Positions 38,666-41,913 of a DNA stretch of 41,913 nt are shown here, piece by piece. Positions within the stretch are counted from its first letter, which is position 1; each line of letters opens with the position of its first letter. The position numbers and the translations under genes were made by a program. A model generated the notes under the pieces. It worked only from the letters and a program-made list of their open reading frames with translations. It did not search any database and was not told the origin of the DNA. The stretch comes from CAZOGW01 sp964579415 (lineage in GTDB: Bacteria > Actinomycetota > Acidimicrobiia > Spongiisociales > UBA5794): assembly GCA_964579415.1 (NCBI GenBank), contig CAZOGW010000012.1, positions 1 through 41,913 on the forward strand, given 5' to 3'.

Positions 38666-39940
38666 GAACTGAGCTTCTTCCGTCGAACCCTCAAGAGCCA
38701 GCGTCGACGCGGCGCCGCCGGCGATCACCGTGGCGACGTCGTCGAAGTAGCCGGCCCCGACCTCGCGCTGGTGGCGGGTGGCGGTGTAGCCGGCCGTCTC
38801 CATGGCGAACTCGGACTCCTGCAGGCGCACGTAGGCGGTCATACCCTCGGCGGCGTAGCCGGTGGCCAGGTCGAACATGGCGGCGTTGAGGGCGTGGAAG
38901 CCCGCCAGGGTGATGAACTGGAACCGGTACCCCATGGCCCCCAGCTCCTTCTGGAAGCGGGCGATGGTGTCGTCGTCGAGGTGGCGGCGCCAGTTGAACG
39001 ACGGCGAGCAGTTGTAGGCGAGCAGCTTGCCGGGGAACTGCTCCTGGATCGCCTCGGCGAAGCGGGCCGCCTCGTCCAGGTCGGGCGTCGAGGTCTCGCA
39101 CCAGATGAGGTCGGCGTACGGCGCATAGGACAGGCCGCGGGCGATGGCGGAATCCATCCCGGAACGGACCCGGAAGAATCCCTCGGGGGTCCGCTCCCCG
39201 GTGGTGAAGGGGCGGTCGACCTCGTCGACATCGCTGGTGAGCAGCGTGGCGCCCAGCGAGTCGGTGCGGGCCACCACCAAGGTGGGCACCCCGCTGACGT
39301 CGGCGGCGAGGCGGGCCGCCTTGAGGGTGCGCACGTGCTGGCCGGTAGGCACCAGCACCTTGCCCCCCATATGGCCGCATTTCTTCTCCGAGGCGAGCTG
39401 GTCCTCCAGGTGCACGGCGGCGGCGCCGGCGGCGATGTAGGACTTGGTCAGTTCGAACACGTTGAGCGCCCCGCCGAAGCCGGCTTCGGCGTCGGCGACG
39501 ATGGGCAGCATGTAGTCGACGTCGAAGCGGCCCTCGGACCAGGCGATCTCGTCGGCGCGGCGCAGGGCGTTGTTGATGCGGCGCACCAGCGCAGGCCCGC
39601 TGTTGACGGGATACAGCGACTGGTCCGGGTACACCTGCTCGGCCTCGTTGGCGTCCCCGGCAACCTGCCAGCCGGACAGGTAGATGGCCTTGAGGCCGGC
39701 CTTGGCCATCTGCACCGCCTGCCCGCCGCTGATGGCGCCGAGGGCGTTCACGTAGTCCTCCTCGGCGAGGAGGCGCCACAGCTTCTCGGCGCCGCGGCGC
39801 GCCAGGGTGTGGTCCACGGTGAAGGTGCCCTGCAGCCGCACCACGTCTGCCGCGGTGTGCTCCCGGACCACGCCATCCCAGCGCGGGTCGGTGGCCCATT
39901 CCTTCTCGATCGTCCCGGTCCTGGTGTCGAAGTCGGTCAT
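38663..39940 (-). CDS. aceA: Isocitrate lyase
   Basis: Isocitrate lyase of 425 aa, normal length for the bacterial enzyme that splits isocitrate into succinate and glyoxylate. The catalytic loop KKCGHMGGK carries Cys188, and SGWQVAGDAN, DAEAGFGGALN and YNCSPSFNW are strongly conserved substrate and metal-binding stretches. AGGAG lies 7 nt before the ATG. It follows malate synthase by 70 nt on the same strand, so the two glyoxylate-shunt genes are probably one operon allowing growth on acetate or fatty acids. Confidence 0.96.
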   Translation of the reverse strand: MTDFDTRTGTIEKEWATDPRWDGVVREHTAADVVRLQGTFTVDHTLARRGAEKLWRLLAEEDYVNALGAISGGQAVQMAKAGLKAIYLSGWQVAGDANEAEQVYPDQSLYPVNSGPALVRRINNALRRADEIAWSEGRFDVDYMLPIVADAEAGFGGALNVFELTKSYIAAGAAAVHLEDQLASEKKCGHMGGKVLVPTGQHVRTLKAARLAADVSGVPTLVVARTDSLGATLLTSDVDEVDRPFTTGERTPEGFFRVRSGMDSAIARGLSYAPYADLIWCETSTPDLDEAARFAEAIQEQFPGKLLAYNCSPSFNWRRHLDDDTIARFQKELGAMGYRFQFITLAGFHALNAAMFDLATGYAAEGMTAYVRLQESEFAMETAGYTATRHQREVGAGYFDDVATVIAGGAASTLALEGSTEEAQF

Positions 39941-40010
39941 GTCGTGCTCCTGGTGTCCGCCGGCGGGCGCCGGCTCCCTGTGATGCTCGGGGGGAGTTGA
40001 GGCTGACGGG

Positions 40011-41624
40011 CTAGGAGCCCGATACCAGCGCCTCGTAGGCGGGGAGGGTGAGGAACTCGGGGAAGTCGTCGGAGAGGGCGACGTCCTCGAACAGGGCGCG
40101 TGCCCGGTCGTAGCGCCCGGCGGCGAAGCCGGAATCGCCGAGTTGGCCGCGCATCTTGGCGGTCTCGTCGTCGACGAGCGAGCGCACCAGATCGGTGTCG
40201 ACGCTACGGCCGTCGTCGAGCGGGGTACCGTTGCGGACCCACTGCCAGATCTGAGACCGGGAGATCTCGGCGGTGGCGGCGTCCTCCATCAGGTTGTGGA
40301 TGGCGGCGGCGCCGTTGCCGGAGAGCCACGAGGCGAGGTAGCGGATGGCGACGTCGATGTTGACCCGCAGCCCCGCCTCGGTGACGGTGCCTCCGGGGAC
40401 GGCGGTGTCGGCGAGGGCGGCGGCGTCGGGGATCACGTCGCGGCGCTGCCTGGCGATCTGGTGGGGCCGGTCGCCGAGGACCTCGTCGAATGCCTCGGTG
40501 GCCACCGGCACCAGGTCGGGGTGCGCCACCCAGGTGCCGTCGTGGCCGGCGCCGGCCTCGCGGCGCTTGTCCTGGCGCACCTGCGCCAGCGCCCGCTCGT
40601 TCACCTCGGGATCGCGGCGGCTGGGGATGAACGCCGACATGCCACCCATGGCGTGGGCGCCGCGGCGGTGGCAGGTGGAGACCAGCAGGTCGGTGTACGC
40701 CTTCATGAACGGGACGGTCATCGTCACCTGGCCCCGGTCGGGGAGCACCTTGGCGGGGTGGTTCCTGAACTTCTTGATCACCGAGAAGATGTAGTCCCAG
40801 CGCCCGGCGTTGAGCCCGGCGGAGTGCGCCCGCAGCTCGTAGAGGATCTCGTCCATCTCGTAGGCGGCCAGGATCGTCTCGACGAGAACCGTGGCCCGGA
40901 TGGTGCCGCGGGCGATGCCGAGGCCGTCCTGGGCGTGGTCGAAGACGTCGTTCCACAGCCGGGCCTCGAGGTGACCCTCCAGCTTGGGGAGATAGAGATA
41001 CGGTCCGGAGCCGCGGGCGATCAGCTCGGCGGCGTTGTGGAAGAGGAAGAGCCCGAAGTCGAGAAGCGACGCCGACACCGGCTGCCCGTCGACGCGGAGG
41101 TGCACGTCGACCAGGTGCCAGCCGCGGGGCCGCACCATGAGCGTGGCCGGGGAATCGCCCAGGGTGTAGAGGCGCCCCTCGGGGCCGGTGAACCAGATGG
41201 TGCGCCGCACCGCGTCGATGATGTTGGCCTGACCCTGGACGACGTTGTGCCACGTCGGCGAGGTGGAGTCCTCGAAGTCGGCCATGAACACCCTGGCCCC
41301 GGAATTGAGGGCGTTGATCATCATCTTGCGGTCGACGGGGCCGGTGATCTCACAGCGCCGGTCGGCGAGGTCGGGTGGGGGAGGGGCGACGGTCCACTCG
41401 GTGGTGCGGATGTGCTCGGTGCCGGGGAGGAATCCGGGCATCTCGCCGGCGTCGATGCGCCGCTGCCGTGCCGCCCGCTCCTCCAGCAGCTCCTGCCGCC
41501 TGCTGTCGAAGGTGCGGTGCAGGTCGGCGACGAAAGCCAGCGCCTCGGGGGTGAGGACGGCGGCGGCCGCCGCCACATCCGGCCCGTGGATCGTCGGCTG
41601 CAGGGTCGTCGCTGTGCTGTTCAT
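40011..41624 (-). CDS. aceB: Malate synthase A
   Basis: Malate synthase of the A type, 537 aa, which condenses glyoxylate with acetyl-CoA. Recognisable segments are GARVFMADFEDSTSPTWHN, the VLVETILAAYEMDEILYELR glyoxylate/metal-binding strand, AHAMGGMSAFIP and the catalytic-aspartate region NLMEDAATAEISR. ATG at 41624 chosen (GAGGGG about 9 nt upstream); the longer frame contains the divergent promoter region. First gene of aceBA and divergent from a RamB-like regulator. Confidence 0.95.
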   Translation of the reverse strand: MNSTATTLQPTIHGPDVAAAAAVLTPEALAFVADLHRTFDSRRQELLEERAARQRRIDAGEMPGFLPGTEHIRTTEWTVAPPPPDLADRRCEITGPVDRKMMINALNSGARVFMADFEDSTSPTWHNVVQGQANIIDAVRRTIWFTGPEGRLYTLGDSPATLMVRPRGWHLVDVHLRVDGQPVSASLLDFGLFLFHNAAELIARGSGPYLYLPKLEGHLEARLWNDVFDHAQDGLGIARGTIRATVLVETILAAYEMDEILYELRAHSAGLNAGRWDYIFSVIKKFRNHPAKVLPDRGQVTMTVPFMKAYTDLLVSTCHRRGAHAMGGMSAFIPSRRDPEVNERALAQVRQDKRREAGAGHDGTWVAHPDLVPVATEAFDEVLGDRPHQIARQRRDVIPDAAALADTAVPGGTVTEAGLRVNIDVAIRYLASWLSGNGAAAIHNLMEDAATAEISRSQIWQWVRNGTPLDDGRSVDTDLVRSLVDDETAKMRGQLGDSGFAAGRYDRARALFEDVALSDDFPEFLTLPAYEALVSGS

Positions 41625-41702
41625 GGTCAGGCCCCTCGTGAAGTCGAGTGCTTCTGTTGGCAATCTGGGCAAGAAGCGGCGCCTGTGCAACCAGTTCGCC
41701 TG

Positions 41703-41723
41703 ATAATATCGGTGAACTTTCAC
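41703..41723. promoter_or_regulatory. Divergent aceB/ramB-like promoter region with dyad operator
   Basis: The AT-rich core TGATAATATC supplies back-to-back -10 boxes (TATTAT for aceB on the minus strand, GATAAT or TAATAT for the regulator). Next to it GTGAA-CT-TTCAC (41712-41723) is a 5-bp dyad. The GAACTTT element resembles the AACTTTGC-type sites bound by RamB in Corynebacterium. Function is inferred. Confidence 0.45.
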
Positions 41724-41750
41724 AAGCACAGAGAAACAGGGGAAACTTCG

Positions 41751-41913
41751 ATGACGGCGGGCTCACTGGATCCGGCGATGCTGGGGCACCGCATCCGCCA
41801 CTACCGCAAGCTGCGCAACCTCACTCTCGACGAGCTGGGGGAGCGGGTGGGGAAGGCAGCGCCCTACCTGTCGATGCTGGAGAACGGCAAGCGGGAGCCC
41901 CGCCTCGGGCTGG
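41751..41913 (+). CDS. XRE-type HTH regulator, RamB-like (truncated by the window end)
   Basis: The first 54 codons are present. The protein starts MTAGSLDPAMLGHRIRHYRK and continues with LRNLTLDELGERVGKAAPYLSMLENGKREPR, a complete Cro/CI helix-turn-helix. AGGGGAAA lies about 7 nt before the ATG. Regulators of this type (RamB, with a C-terminal short-chain fatty-acid or metal-associated domain) control aceA/aceB in actinobacteria, and the divergent position next to aceB supports that role here. The C-terminal domain lies outside the window. Confidence 0.75.
   Translation, partial: MTAGSLDPAMLGHRIRHYRKLRNLTLDELGERVGKAAPYLSMLENGKREPRLGL

Overview
This is a GC-rich, gene-dense chromosomal window that reads as an actinobacterium. 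The signs are mycothiol S-conjugate amidase-like chemistry, a DUF58/MoxR/BatA set, BTAD-type regulation, many GTG and 4-nt-overlapping starts, and promoters placed so that transcripts would be nearly leaderless. The class (for example Acidimicrobiia) is a guess that the sequence cannot settle. No rRNA, tRNA, CRISPR array, insertion sequence or prophage was seen.

Layout. 1-7.4 kb: a VanW/PASTA envelope protein diverges from an operon of a PIG-L amidase (Mca-like), two dynamin/Era-like GTPases and an MscS channel, which converges on a diacylglycerol-kinase-like gene. 7.6-12.8 kb: P5C dehydrogenase, two tandem paralogous lipoprotein amidases, and a convergent lipoprotein nuclease (SNase fold plus lamin-tail domain). 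12.8-13.2 kb: a non-coding stretch of GC-rich hairpin repeats. 13.2-19.4 kb: an OmpR-type response regulator and histidine kinase, followed by a translationally coupled set of membrane protein, MoxR ATPase, DUF58 and BatA-like VWA protein. 19.6-22.1 kb: YbaK deacylase, an unknown multi-TM protein and an L,D-transpeptidase lipoprotein. 22.2-31.8 kb: a redox and small-peptide block (flavin monooxygenase, a 32-aa ORF, OsmC, tandem 35-aa and 31-aa ORFs, a secreted cupin, a BBE-type FAD oxidoreductase) headed by a 1057-aa BTAD/AAA/TPR regulator, with divergent GNAT-AzlC-AzlD. 31.9-35.1 kb: circularly permuted ATP-grasp, alpha-E and transglutaminase-like operon. 35.4-38.4 kb: CHRD protein, VapBC-type toxin-antitoxin pair, methyltransferase with a kinase-like N-terminus and its small membrane partner. 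38.6-41.9 kb: glyoxylate-shunt genes aceB-aceA and a divergent, truncated RamB-like HTH gene.

Most notable non-coding observations. (i) Upstream of the FAD oxidoreductase are three identical CGTTCGG heptamers at exact 11-bp period next to a -10 hexamer, the architecture expected of SARP/BTAD activators, and the BTAD gene is immediately upstream. (ii) A 20-bp motif (WTRGGYRGYSSYYRCCGATG) lies exactly 19 nt before a TANNTT -10 hexamer at three promoters in the same block (GNAT, the 31-aa ORF, OsmC), which suggests a small regulon around the BTAD gene that includes undescribed micropeptides. (iii) A family of intergenic tandem repeats, all of 7-bp period (TACGTGA, TACGTAC, TACCAAG, ATCCAGT, TACCTAG), sits at gene boundaries and often abuts stop codons; some copies form long perfect hairpins.

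All assignments rest on reading motifs and translated sequence by eye; no database search was run.
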